Shown piece by piece: positions 17,939 to 26,365 of a DNA stretch of 64,000 bases (the stretch's first letter is position 1; each line of letters opens with the position of its first letter). The stretch is from NCBI GenBank assembly GCA_903901335.1, contig CAIUQR010000024.1, positions 1 to 64,000 on the forward strand. The letters run 5' to 3'. The notes under the pieces were generated by a model that was not told the origin of the DNA, searched no databases, and was given only the letters and a program-made list of their open reading frames with translations. Both the position numbers and the translations under genes were made by a program. Source of the stretch: an uncultured delta proteobacterium. Lineage in GTDB: Bacteria; Desulfobacterota; Desulfobulbia; Desulfobulbales; Desulfocapsaceae.

Positions 17939-18562
17939 CTACAGGCAGCATCGTTCGATATCAAAGGCATTCAGGATCCGTTTTTCCCGTTCCAGTTTGA
18001 TGCCCTCCTGTCTGGGGAGAAACGTCAATGCCGGTAGAAGGAGTGATGCAGCAGCACGGTCTGGGATGGATTGTAATCCATTTCCAAGAATCTTACCAGT
18101 CACAGTATCCAGGAGTTCAGCATCGCGACCGTTTGTCACTACTGCCAGCGGAATACGATAGTCTGCGTGGATGACCCTGGCCGCAGCAATAGCTGCGCGT
18201 TCTCTGCTCACCAGTGAACCGGGTCCGTATCTGATAATCATGAAGGACCTGTTCCCGAGCCTGACAGTCAGATCGATGGTTGATCTGACGAAATGATGCG
18301 TAAAGAGGGTGTCAATGCAGGAACGCGGAATCAGCTCGGTTTTTCCAAACCCTTTCTGTTCAATCATCATCCGGGATATGTCCTGCCGGATTCGCTCGTC
18401 ATCGGTATCCGTTAATTCTTCACCCGTAAGATAATCGAAAAGGGTGCCGTAGATGAGATGATGGGAAAAATGTTCAGGCATAGTATCTCTCGAAGCCCCG
18501 ATAAATGGGACTAAGGCGTTGACAGTCCGCAGCAGGTGCTGCAGGTATCCGTCGAGTGCCAA
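17939..18562 (-). CDS. HsdR N-terminal-like (PD-(D/E)XK fold) hypothetical protein
   Basis: A protein of 207 residues from TTG 18562, or 180 from ATG 18481 (MPEHFSHHL). Segments ERIRQDISRMMIEQKGFGK and STIDLTVRLGNRSFMIIRYG match the region that carries the nuclease core in type I restriction enzyme N-terminal domains found alone. The Asp (STIDLTV) is kept, but the usual (E/Q)xK strand reads IIRYG, so the catalytic lysine seems lost. RVIHADYRIPLAVVTNGRDAEL is typical of the family. No methylase or specificity gene is nearby, so this is not a restriction system. Function unknown. Confidence 0.6.
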   Translation of the reverse strand: MALDGYLQHLLRTVNALVPFIGASRDTMPEHFSHHLIYGTLFDYLTGEELTDTDDERIRQDISRMMIEQKGFGKTELIPRSCIDTLFTHHFVRSTIDLTVRLGNRSFMIIRYGPGSLVSRERAAIAAARVIHADYRIPLAVVTNGRDAELLDTVTGKILGNGLQSIPDRAAASLLLPALTFLPRQEGIKLEREKRILNAFDIERCCL

Positions 18563-18630
18563 GTGACTAATACGTATTGCCTTTACATCTGCTTGTCAAC
18601 AGCGGGATGATTGAAAAGTTGCATTGCCGA

Positions 18631-19026
18631 TCAGGGCAGGTGGAGAATTGTGCTGACGGTTGAAAGAAAAAGACTGACCGGGAAAGGTTTGGCCAGGAAG
18701 TGATGGGCACCTTTTGTGGAAAGACAGCCCATTGCATCGTTGGGTCTCTGCTTGCCGCTGATCATGATAATCTTGGTTTCCGGATACGAATTTTTAACAT
18801 GGGATAAGAGCTCAAGCCCGTTTAATCGAGGCATTTCGATATCCGAAATCATCATATCAAAGGAGTCATTTTTGAGCAGATCGATTGCGGCCAGGCCATC
18901 TTCAGCGCACACGCAGATATAGCCGCAGGACAGAAGAACCGTTGCCATGAACTGACGCAGAATGAAGTCGTCGTCAACAATCAGGATTTTAGCTTGTTCC
19001 TTTTGTGCTTCTTTCTCATTCCACAT
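18631..19026 (-). CDS. single-domain response regulator (receiver only)
   Basis: A 131-residue CheY-like protein. ILIVDDDFILRQF gives the acidic pocket, MMISDIEMPRLNG the phospho-acceptor aspartate, IIMISGK the Thr/Ser switch residue (Ser), and FLAKPF the conserved lysine. It has no output domain, so it must act by protein contact or phosphotransfer. The cognate kinase is not adjacent; several orphan hybrid kinases occur in the window. Confidence 0.9.
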   Translation of the reverse strand: MWNEKEAQKEQAKILIVDDDFILRQFMATVLLSCGYICVCAEDGLAAIDLLKNDSFDMMISDIEMPRLNGLELLSHVKNSYPETKIIMISGKQRPNDAMGCLSTKGAHHFLAKPFPVSLFLSTVSTILHLP

Positions 19027-19102
19027 GGTTATGGGACACCCTTCTGATAGTAAACCGGATTATGTACTGATCCGCAATTTCCTGTCCTGAGATGAAAAAA
19101 AA

Positions 19103-19172
19103 TAGGGTGAAGATGTAATGTTGAGTTTCAATTATCCAATAATAAATCGCTGGAACCGCACTCATCACCCTA
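19103..19172. repeat. separated 8-bp inverted repeat in the 19.0-19.2 kb gap
   Basis: TAGGGTGA (19103-19110) and TCACCCTA (19165-19172) are exact complements 54 bases apart, in the 217-base gap between the receiver gene and the PAS-LuxR gene. The right part of the gap also has tandem ATAAGG-type copies (about 19199-19214). It may mark an operator or terminator; support is weak. Confidence 0.3.
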
Positions 19173-19243
19173 GCACAAAATCGAAACGAAACACAATAGG
19201 ATAAGGATAAGGATGTATTGGGTATGAAAATTACCCTAAAAAA

Positions 19244-20644
19244 TCAGGAGGAAATGGAAGACAACACAGATCTGAGATTTTGTTTTTTGTTCGTGATACC
19301 GAGTTTTCTTCGAACATTCTTTCGGTGTTTATCGATGGTGGCCGGTGAAATATTCAGGAGTTCGGCGATTTCCTTGGAGGAATAACCCTGCCGGATGAAA
19401 TTGGAGATCTGCATCTCTGCCGGTGTCAATCTCAGATTCATCGTCATGGCCGAGTAGATCAAAGGTGAGGCCATATCTTTGATATTCTTCTCGAGTACCT
19501 CCAGTGTCCTTATCTGGTTCCTGTCCAGGCTGGTCTGTTTCAATTTGTTCATGTACGGTTCAATATTACAGAGAATATTCGTCGAGAGATTTTCCTGGAA
19601 AAGCAACCGTTCATTTTCGATTCTCTTCAACAGGACCTTCAGGGTGATATTTGTCTCTTGAAGGGTTGATTCAAATTTATTGATTTCCTGTTCCAGCAGT
19701 TTCTGTCTGGTGATATCGGAGGAATTGACAATAAACCCAAGGATATTGCCTTCCCACACGACTGGGCCGATCCGGGTCTCGAAGTACGCAATGCCCCCAT
19801 CTTTGGCGGGATATTCTGAAAAACAGCGATCAATGGTCTTTGTTCTTTTTACCCGTTGCAGGCATTTTTCAACTTCCTTTCGATTTGACTCCGGAATCAC
19901 TGCGTACAGACTGGAACCCAGCATCTCGTTTTCGGAAAATCCGGAAAGCGGGCGGTTGGTAAACAGAATGACCCCTTTGGGGTCGATCAGCATGATACAA
20001 TCTGGGGAGCAGTCGCATATTGCCTGCCATCTGGTTTCTAAGATTACAGGATTTATTGATTTGTTTGCATCGCTTAGCGAACAGATCATGCCGTTGAACT
20101 GTTCGTCATTGTATCTGGGGAAGAACCAGCCGACCTGATGGTTCTTCCCTGCAGGCGTGTGAACCGGTATCGGGCCAAACTTGACGGGATATCCCTCGCT
20201 TTTTGCCTTGAGATAGGAAGGAATAAAGTGCTGAAAGATATTAATCGGAAAGCCGTTGAAAATCTCCCTTCCAGTCATCTGGTCCTTGGGGACACCGACT
20301 TTTTCTGCTATCGTATTATTCGCATAGATGACAATGTCATTTTTGTCGGTGATCCAGACACCACCAAAAATGATATCAAGAAGATGTGGCTTAAGGACAT
20401 CATCGTTACTGCCGAACATATGCTGCTGAACAAAGGTCTCCATGGTATCCAGCCAGGTCATGAATTCCGTTGGATCACAGCTGTTCGGCAGGAGCAGTAA
20501 CGAATCGAAAAGATTTGTCATCCTTGTTCTATCTATTTGGCGTCTTTTTATTATTATGTTGGTGAGTTGCTGTGCCGTTCTCATGGAGAAGGGCAGTCTA
20601 ATGCTCGATAATATCCTCTCCTGCTGAGCCAAAATACCGGTCAT
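19244..20644 (-). CDS. PAS domain LuxR-type transcriptional regulator
   Basis: A protein of 466 residues. Two PAS folds are visible: about 85-195 (DIIFGGVWITDKNDIVIYAN) and 205-325 (CDCSPDCIMLIDPKGVILFTN, ending in the PAC-like GFIVNSSDITRQK). A helical linker leads to a C-terminal LuxR helix-turn-helix (LRLTPAEMQISNFIRQGYSS, KEIAELLNISPATIDKHRKN). It is a one-component or kinase-partnered regulator whose signal is unknown. Two PAS modules plus LuxR without a receiver suggest direct sensing. A perfect 8-bp palindrome lies 59 bases upstream and may be its own operator. Confidence 0.85.
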   Translation of the reverse strand: MTGILAQQERILSSIRLPFSMRTAQQLTNIIIKRRQIDRTRMTNLFDSLLLLPNSCDPTEFMTWLDTMETFVQQHMFGSNDDVLKPHLLDIIFGGVWITDKNDIVIYANNTIAEKVGVPKDQMTGREIFNGFPINIFQHFIPSYLKAKSEGYPVKFGPIPVHTPAGKNHQVGWFFPRYNDEQFNGMICSLSDANKSINPVILETRWQAICDCSPDCIMLIDPKGVILFTNRPLSGFSENEMLGSSLYAVIPESNRKEVEKCLQRVKRTKTIDRCFSEYPAKDGGIAYFETRIGPVVWEGNILGFIVNSSDITRQKLLEQEINKFESTLQETNITLKVLLKRIENERLLFQENLSTNILCNIEPYMNKLKQTSLDRNQIRTLEVLEKNIKDMASPLIYSAMTMNLRLTPAEMQISNFIRQGYSSKEIAELLNISPATIDKHRKNVRRKLGITNKKQNLRSVLSSISS

Positions 20645-20961
20645 GCTGTTTAAATAAACGAAAACTAAAGATAATTTAATAGCTGATCATGCTATCAGTA
20701 GAAATGACACAAAGCAAGTGTCATTATAAGGAAGATAATGGGTATAAAATATGCCCAATTTGTCTGAAGGCTGCACAAATACTGAGAGAATTATTAGAGA
20801 AAACAAGCCGTATGGTTTCCTGATAACGAAACAACGGTTTAATTTTTTATTAAAAAGCGTGATCCTTCTACTATCAAGCGTGACTTTTCGATCATAACGG
20901 TACTAATCGTCCATTCTTGTATGATCAGAGTGAGGGGACTCCTGTTGAGTAAAGAGAATAA
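20645..20961. other. AT-rich intergenic region upstream of the PAS-LuxR gene
   Basis: A 317-base gap between the PAS-LuxR gene start and the LetB gene stop, both minus strand. It holds the palindrome at 20703-20725 and two copies of AAGCGTGA about 28 bases apart (near 20857 and 20885). No open frame with a good start was found. It probably carries the PAS-LuxR promoter and the end of the letAB transcript. Confidence 0.5.
20703..20725. promoter_or_regulatory. palindromic operator candidate
   Basis: AATGACAC (20703-20710) and GTGTCATT (20718-20725) are perfect complements with a 7-base spacer, 59 bases upstream of the PAS-LuxR start codon. This is the size and symmetry of a dimeric regulator site; autoregulation by the LuxR-type protein is an inference. 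Confidence 0.4.
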
Positions 20962-23655
20962 TCACGGTTTGGCCGCCTGTTTCTCCTCATTGAACGTCAC
21001 CTGGGGATCCCAGTCCAGCCAGCTGGGCTCTGCCTTATCATAAAGCTCGAAGCGATGGCCCTGATCGACCTTTCCTCCCATCTCATTATTACCGGGGGTG
21101 GCCAGCGCGATACCTCCGGCAACAATGGCTTCAACGGAATCGGTTGATACGGTGATTCCGGAGAAGAGACCTCCCTCGATTTTGGCTCCGCTGACATTCC
21201 AGAAACGGGTGTTTTCCCTGATGATCCGGGTATATGGGGAATAAATATTGACATTGATAAGGACGTGTTGAAAGGATCCGGACAGATCGAAACCGCTGAT
21301 TTCACCGACCTGAATCTGGCGATAATACACCGGGGCGTGGATTTTCAGAGAACCAAGGTGCCTGCTTGACAAAATGAGATTCAACCCTTGTTGAGGAATG
21401 GTAATCTGAGGTTCTCCTTTTAGAGCGACGAATTCCCCGGTAAGTGGACCGGCCCCGGGAGCCAGAGCGATGTACGGGCCGGAGGTGACGGTATCCAGGT
21501 TTTTGATGCCTGAGAGTTGAAACGAGGGCGTCACCAGCCAAACCTGGGTCGATTTTCTAAACAGGGTCGCGACATTTTTTCTGACAACAACCTCGGCGAT
21601 AATGATGTTAAGATCCTCTGCAAGATGTGTTTTTGTTACCTTACCGATGGTTATACCTTTGTGCTTGACCGGCGCACCGATTTTCAGGTCACCGGCATCC
21701 GCAAAACGGATGGTCAGTTTCAGGTCGTCTGCTGTCCGGGCCGACTCCTCGTTCTCAAATAACGGATAGATTGCATTGGTCTCCGGACGTTTTCCACCAG
21801 CTGGTGTAATGAAGCCGATGCCTGCGGAAATTATCGACTCCAGTGAACCCGTCTGCATGGTAAGGCCGGTGAGACCTCCTTCAATGCGCAGACCGCTGAG
21901 ATCAAAAAAACGTGAACTGCCGGAGACCATGTCCTCATAGGGATGTTTGATAAAACAATCTATCAAGACATCCTTTTCTTTTTCCGAGAAATGGAAGCCG
22001 GTGACCTCACCGACCGTGACTTTTTTGAACAGAATCGGAGAACCCACCTTGTACGGGCCGAGATTTTCTGCCTTGATCTGGAAAGAGTAGCCGCGGGGAT
22101 GCAGAGAAGGGACCATCCGGGCAGCATCGCTCAAGCTGTTATAGAGCGTGAACCTCTGTCCTTCTTTTACCGGCAGGGCTTCTTTTTTGCCCGGATCCGG
22201 AGTGATAAAGGAAACACCGCCATGAAAAATTGACGAGAGTGAGCCGGTATCGATCTTCAATCCGGAAAAAAGACCGGCATCCACCTTGATGCCGCCGCTG
22301 TTATAGAATACGGAATTTTGTTTTACATGCTGCTCATACGGTTGATAGATAAAGATCTTTATCTGGACGTTGTTTTTGAGTAAATCAACACTTACGACCT
22401 CCCCTACCTGGATATTTTTATAGACCACCGGAGCCCCGGCTGCAAGTGAGCCGGTATTTTCCGTTGTCAGGAAATAGGCGGCTCCCGGTCGCAACGGTGT
22501 TTGGGCCGGGGGAACAGACAAGGTTTCAAAATGGTCCTGGAAAGGCCCTTCACCGGGTTCAAAGGTGATATTGGGGCCGTTCAGCAGTGTGCCGAGATTT
22601 TTTATGCCGTCTATACTGACCTCAGGCTGACTGATCCAGAACGTAGTGCCTTGTTTGAGAATGGGTTCAGCTCGTGGGTCCAGAAGGATATGGGCCGTAA
22701 CCGTATGATGAGTATCGTTGTTAACCTCGATTTTATCGACAAAACCTGCATCCAGGCCTCGATATGTCACCTTTGTGACCCCTTCCACTATTCCGGAACC
22801 GGAAGTGAGGTTCAGCGTCATGGGCAGGACGTATCTGGCGGTATCGATATCCTTGTAGAGGGTGAACACCTGGCTGTTTTGGGCCGGAGGCGTAGATTCA
22901 AGGGGTTCGGGGGTCTCCAGAACTATGCCGCCCATAAGCAGGGAGGCAACTGATTCCAGATGGAGCTTCAGGTCGGTGAGTTTGCCTGACAAGGTGACGC
23001 CACTGGCATTACTGAAACGGCTTCCTTCCCGGACCAGATGGCTGTAAGCAGGTTCAATGTACACGTTTATCAAGACATTATTCTTGCTCTCCAGAGTGTA
23101 TGTCTGTACCGAGCCTATGCGGATGTTGCGATAGTAAACTTCTGATCCAACCTGTACGGAATGAAGAGCGTCTGCTTTCAGGAACAGATGCAGGCCCGGG
23201 GCTTCGTCAGGGATGGGCGGAGGGTTCGAAAGACCTGTAAATTCAGTGGACTGTACCGATGAGACTCCGGCCTGGATGCCTATGTAACTTCCGGAAAGAA
23301 TGGTCTCCAGTCCATAGATTCTGGCCGCAGACAGCTCCGGGCGGACAACCCAGAACGCCGTATCTTCAACAAGATATTTTTCAATCCCTTGATCCATTTT
23401 CACAATTGTGCGGATTCTGTGTTTGTCGAGGTCGGGTTGAACGGCCTTGACGACCCCGACGGGGATGCCTTTTAAAACGACCTGTGTTTTTCCGGGGGTG
23501 ATACCGCTCGCATCTTCAAAATAGACAGTGATATCAATGCCTGCATTCTGGTAGCTTCGGAAAAGAATCCACCCGCAGATCAACAGTGTTATAACGGGAA
23601 GGGTCCATATTGGCGATATGCCATGTTTTTTATGCACAACTGGCTTGATATCCAT
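20962..23655 (-). CDS. letB: LetB-like intermembrane lipid transport protein, seven MCE domains
   Basis: A protein of 897 residues with an N-terminal membrane anchor (IWTLPVITLLICGWILF) and seven MCE repeats. Each is marked by a VxYRxIxVGxV-like core: KGIPVGVV, YRNIRIGSV, YRGLDAGFV, YKNIQVGEV, KKVTVGEV, KGITIGKV and YRQIQVGEI. Seven repeats and this length match E. coli LetB (YebT, 877 residues), which stacks hexameric rings into a periplasm-spanning lipid tunnel; PqiB has only three. The partner LetA gene lies 18 bases upstream. The start has GAGG a few bases before ATG 23655. Confidence 0.92.
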   Translation of the reverse strand: MDIKPVVHKKHGISPIWTLPVITLLICGWILFRSYQNAGIDITVYFEDASGITPGKTQVVLKGIPVGVVKAVQPDLDKHRIRTIVKMDQGIEKYLVEDTAFWVVRPELSAARIYGLETILSGSYIGIQAGVSSVQSTEFTGLSNPPPIPDEAPGLHLFLKADALHSVQVGSEVYYRNIRIGSVQTYTLESKNNVLINVYIEPAYSHLVREGSRFSNASGVTLSGKLTDLKLHLESVASLLMGGIVLETPEPLESTPPAQNSQVFTLYKDIDTARYVLPMTLNLTSGSGIVEGVTKVTYRGLDAGFVDKIEVNNDTHHTVTAHILLDPRAEPILKQGTTFWISQPEVSIDGIKNLGTLLNGPNITFEPGEGPFQDHFETLSVPPAQTPLRPGAAYFLTTENTGSLAAGAPVVYKNIQVGEVVSVDLLKNNVQIKIFIYQPYEQHVKQNSVFYNSGGIKVDAGLFSGLKIDTGSLSSIFHGGVSFITPDPGKKEALPVKEGQRFTLYNSLSDAARMVPSLHPRGYSFQIKAENLGPYKVGSPILFKKVTVGEVTGFHFSEKEKDVLIDCFIKHPYEDMVSGSSRFFDLSGLRIEGGLTGLTMQTGSLESIISAGIGFITPAGGKRPETNAIYPLFENEESARTADDLKLTIRFADAGDLKIGAPVKHKGITIGKVTKTHLAEDLNIIIAEVVVRKNVATLFRKSTQVWLVTPSFQLSGIKNLDTVTSGPYIALAPGAGPLTGEFVALKGEPQITIPQQGLNLILSSRHLGSLKIHAPVYYRQIQVGEISGFDLSGSFQHVLINVNIYSPYTRIIRENTRFWNVSGAKIEGGLFSGITVSTDSVEAIVAGGIALATPGNNEMGGKVDQGHRFELYDKAEPSWLDWDPQVTFNEEKQAAKP

Positions 23656-23673
23656 ATATTCCTCAAAGGTTTT

Positions 23674-25005
23674 TCAAGGTTTTTCGGATGAAACATCCTG
23701 GCATCCAGGGTCTTTTTCACAGCAATTATCCCAAAGTAAGCGTGGATCGAAGGTGTGAGCGGCAAGCATGGTTGTTATCACGACCATACAGAAGTAGGTG
23801 GCAGCCGGCGCCGCCTGAATGGAGGAGAAAAAACCAAAGCGCACAAGGACAGTCAGGATTGCAATAACAAAGATGTCCAGCATCGACCATCGACCTATAA
23901 ATTCAATAAAACGGAACATTTTTGCCTGCTGTTGCAGAAATATCCCTCGTTTGAATCTGATTGTCAGCAGGATAATTAAAAGACCTGAGATCTTGAAGAG
24001 TGGAACAAGAATACTGGCTGAGAGGATGATCAGACCAACAGCATAGGAGCCATCTCTGAAAAAATGCAGAATACCGTCTATGATAGTTGAAGTATCGGGC
24101 CTTCCTAAGTAATCGACGCGCATTATCGGCAGGATGTTGGCCGGGATGAAAAACAATCCCGCTGTCAGCATCAGGGCCCATGTCCGTGCGATGCTGTCGG
24201 GTTTGCGGCTATGGAGCCTTGCCCCGCAGAGGAGGCAGCGGGATGAACTGTCGATACCGGAATCAGGAATGATTGTCAGCCGGTTGCAGGTATGGCAGGA
24301 GGTAAGACCTGCCTCCATGGCCGTAATCATTCCGGCACCGAAATCCAATTTTTCGATATCTTCAGTATCCGCTACGATCTGCGTATCGCGGTTTTCCATC
24401 CAGGCCCAGAAGAGTTTTTTATCAAGGACGTCCGTTGTCCCCAGCGTGGTCAGGACCAGGGCAATGAAACAATAAAAACCAAGGCCGTAGCTGATGTCGG
24501 TTGTTTGATACATCTTGATCACCGTCACCATGATCCCCAGGAGATAGACCTCTACCATGGCCCAGTCTTCAAGCTGGATATAGAGTCGAAAAAGACGCGG
24601 CAGAAGGGGAGGGAATTTCCGCATCTTGAGCAATGTTGCCACGGTGAGGCCTAAAGAGAGTTTCAGAAAGGGAAAAAGAACAGCGGAAAAGAAGACCATC
24701 AGGGCAACTAAAAAAAATTCCTGTCGATAATAGCTGACGACTGACTGGATGATATTGGCGGTCTCGGAAATTCCCAGGGTCTGGAAGGTCATCAAGGGGA
24801 GGAGCATTGCCGGAACGTAGAGGAACAGGCCGGCCAGACAATGGGCCGCCGTCCTGTTGATGGAGTCTTTATTATGCCTGTGCAGTTCGATTCCGCACCT
24901 TGGGCAGGTGAGGATGTTCCCTTCTCCGGCGGTCATATTCGGCATCAGGAGATCACATCCCGGGCAGGCGATCAGGAGACGGAGGTCGGATGGTAGGTGG
25001 TCCAC
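23674..25005 (-). CDS. letA: LetA/PqiA-like membrane protein
   Basis: A 443-residue inner-membrane protein made of two similar halves. Each starts with a zinc ribbon (CPGCDLLMPNM with CPRCGIEL; CHTCNRLTI with CLLCGARL) followed by four hydrophobic helices. The motif ALMVFFSAVLFPFLKLSLGL recurs as IILSASILVPLFKISGLL. This is the PqiA/LetA fold that works with MCE tunnels in lipid traffic between inner and outer membranes. A GTG at 25005 is the likely start. It is followed at once by the LetB gene, forming letAB. Confidence 0.9.
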   Translation of the reverse strand: MDHLPSDLRLLIACPGCDLLMPNMTAGEGNILTCPRCGIELHRHNKDSINRTAAHCLAGLFLYVPAMLLPLMTFQTLGISETANIIQSVVSYYRQEFFLVALMVFFSAVLFPFLKLSLGLTVATLLKMRKFPPLLPRLFRLYIQLEDWAMVEVYLLGIMVTVIKMYQTTDISYGLGFYCFIALVLTTLGTTDVLDKKLFWAWMENRDTQIVADTEDIEKLDFGAGMITAMEAGLTSCHTCNRLTIIPDSGIDSSSRCLLCGARLHSRKPDSIARTWALMLTAGLFFIPANILPIMRVDYLGRPDTSTIIDGILHFFRDGSYAVGLIILSASILVPLFKISGLLIILLTIRFKRGIFLQQQAKMFRFIEFIGRWSMLDIFVIAILTVLVRFGFFSSIQAAPAATYFCMVVITTMLAAHTFDPRLLWDNCCEKDPGCQDVSSEKP

Positions 25006-25155
25006 TGGCAGACTATAGAGCGATTAGCATAGAGTGATCAGCTAGTTGAGCTAAAAGGAAAACTGTTCAATAACAACCTGCGTTCTCATGAAAATTCTGT
25101 TCAAGGCCATCACTTGAGATTTCAACCGGCAGCCGTCACCTGAAAGTAAACTGTG

Positions 25156-26271
25156 TCATTTTTCCGAGCGAAAGCGGGGGCGGGTGATCCAGTACGGATC
25201 CCGTACTCCGGCCCGGTAGGCGTTGAGCGCCTCGGGGGACGAGTTTACCCGGAGGTTGCTGTATGATTCATCTTTATTCTGCCAGCGTTCATGCCAGAAG
25301 ACCGCCGCCTTGACTTGAGAAAAATGCTCCTGGAAATCAGTAAATGCTTTTTTTACCCATTCAGCCTTGTCCCCGTCCAGCGGGTATTCACCGACCCCCC
25401 ATTCAGCAACCATCACCGGTTTGGAGGGATCGATCTTATTGATCTCTTCATAGGCGAGGTGAAAGACATCGTAAAACGAACTCCAGTTCATATATTTTGA
25501 CATCTTTCCATAGACGCTGAGAGCGAGCCAGTCAACATAGTCCGAACCGGGATAATAAGCGGCGTAACGATTCCAGCTTTTATCCTGAGGATAGGAATGG
25601 TTGTTCAGGTGAAAAACCCAGCTGATATTCTTAGCGCCTTTGGCACGGACACGATTGACCACATAGCGATAGGCCTCTTTGTAGATCCGTGGCCCCAGCG
25701 GTTCAGAAGGCTGGTTGATCAGGTCTTTCTGGCCCCCGCCGTAGTGATATCCGGCCCATGGAAACCAGGTTCCATTCATCTCAATTCCCCAGGCAACCAG
25801 CAGAGGCTTGCCGAAATCCCTGGCGTCTTCTGCCCATTTATCGATATAAGCATCCCACATCCCGTTTAAGATATTGTAGAGGTTGAAACGGCCGGGAAGC
25901 ATGCCTTCAGCATAGGGTTTATCCCATGGCGACCAGAAAATGAGTGGGATGGCTCCATAGCGGGTCACGATCTGGGCGCTTTTTACTGCAAATTTCTGTT
26001 CTCCCCAGAAATTGCCGAAGGCGATAATGGCCTGGTGTTTTCCGACCATTTTTTCGAATCTTTCCAGGCCCTCAAGGGTTACATTATCTTCACCGTCACC
26101 GAAGTCGACATATGCCCCAGTGTACGCCCCTTTTGCGGCGACAGCCAATTTCTGGATTGTTTCCCCTGGTTGATCGGCGGCCGACAGAATTGCCGGAAAA
26201 AAGAGGCCGAATCCGGACAACAGCAGGAGCAGGGCATGCAGATATATAACTTGAAAAAATTTTGTTATCAT
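25156..26271 (-). CDS. secreted GH26-like glycoside hydrolase
   Basis: A 371-residue protein with a signal peptide (LHALLLLLSGFGLFFPAILSA). The mature part resembles family GH26 (beta-mannanase/lichenase): AWGIEMNGTWFPW holds the proposed acid/base E164 and VAEWGVGEYP the proposed nucleophile E290. GAYVDFGDGEDN at the start and WVFHLNN in the middle also fit. GH26 enzymes are retaining hydrolases that cut beta-1,4 or mixed-linkage glucans and mannans. The gene lies immediately downstream of the GH18-NodB-GT2 fusion on the same strand, so it may trim or release the polymer made by that protein. Confidence 0.8.
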   Translation of the reverse strand: MITKFFQVIYLHALLLLLSGFGLFFPAILSAADQPGETIQKLAVAAKGAYTGAYVDFGDGEDNVTLEGLERFEKMVGKHQAIIAFGNFWGEQKFAVKSAQIVTRYGAIPLIFWSPWDKPYAEGMLPGRFNLYNILNGMWDAYIDKWAEDARDFGKPLLVAWGIEMNGTWFPWAGYHYGGGQKDLINQPSEPLGPRIYKEAYRYVVNRVRAKGAKNISWVFHLNNHSYPQDKSWNRYAAYYPGSDYVDWLALSVYGKMSKYMNWSSFYDVFHLAYEEINKIDPSKPVMVAEWGVGEYPLDGDKAEWVKKAFTDFQEHFSQVKAAVFWHERWQNKDESYSNLRVNSSPEALNAYRAGVRDPYWITRPRFRSEK

Positions 26272-26316
26272 CGTGTCATACTATTTCAAATCCGTGAGAT
26301 ATGCAACTGATGGTCC

Positions 26317-26351
26317 AAGGAACTGTAAATAAATAATATGAACAGCTCCTT
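26317..26351. terminator. hairpin between the fusion gene and the GH26 gene
   Basis: AAGGAACTGT (26317-26326) and ACAGCTCCTT (26342-26351) pair over ten positions with one G-U on the minus strand and a 15-base loop. No U tract follows, so it may attenuate or stabilise mRNA rather than end transcription. Confidence 0.35.
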
Positions 26352-26365
26352 AGGGTTGTTTGGTA

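Noticed and set aside
17939..18562. Restriction-modification system
   Set aside because: Only a single HsdR_N-like protein without catalytic lysine, methylase or specificity subunit.
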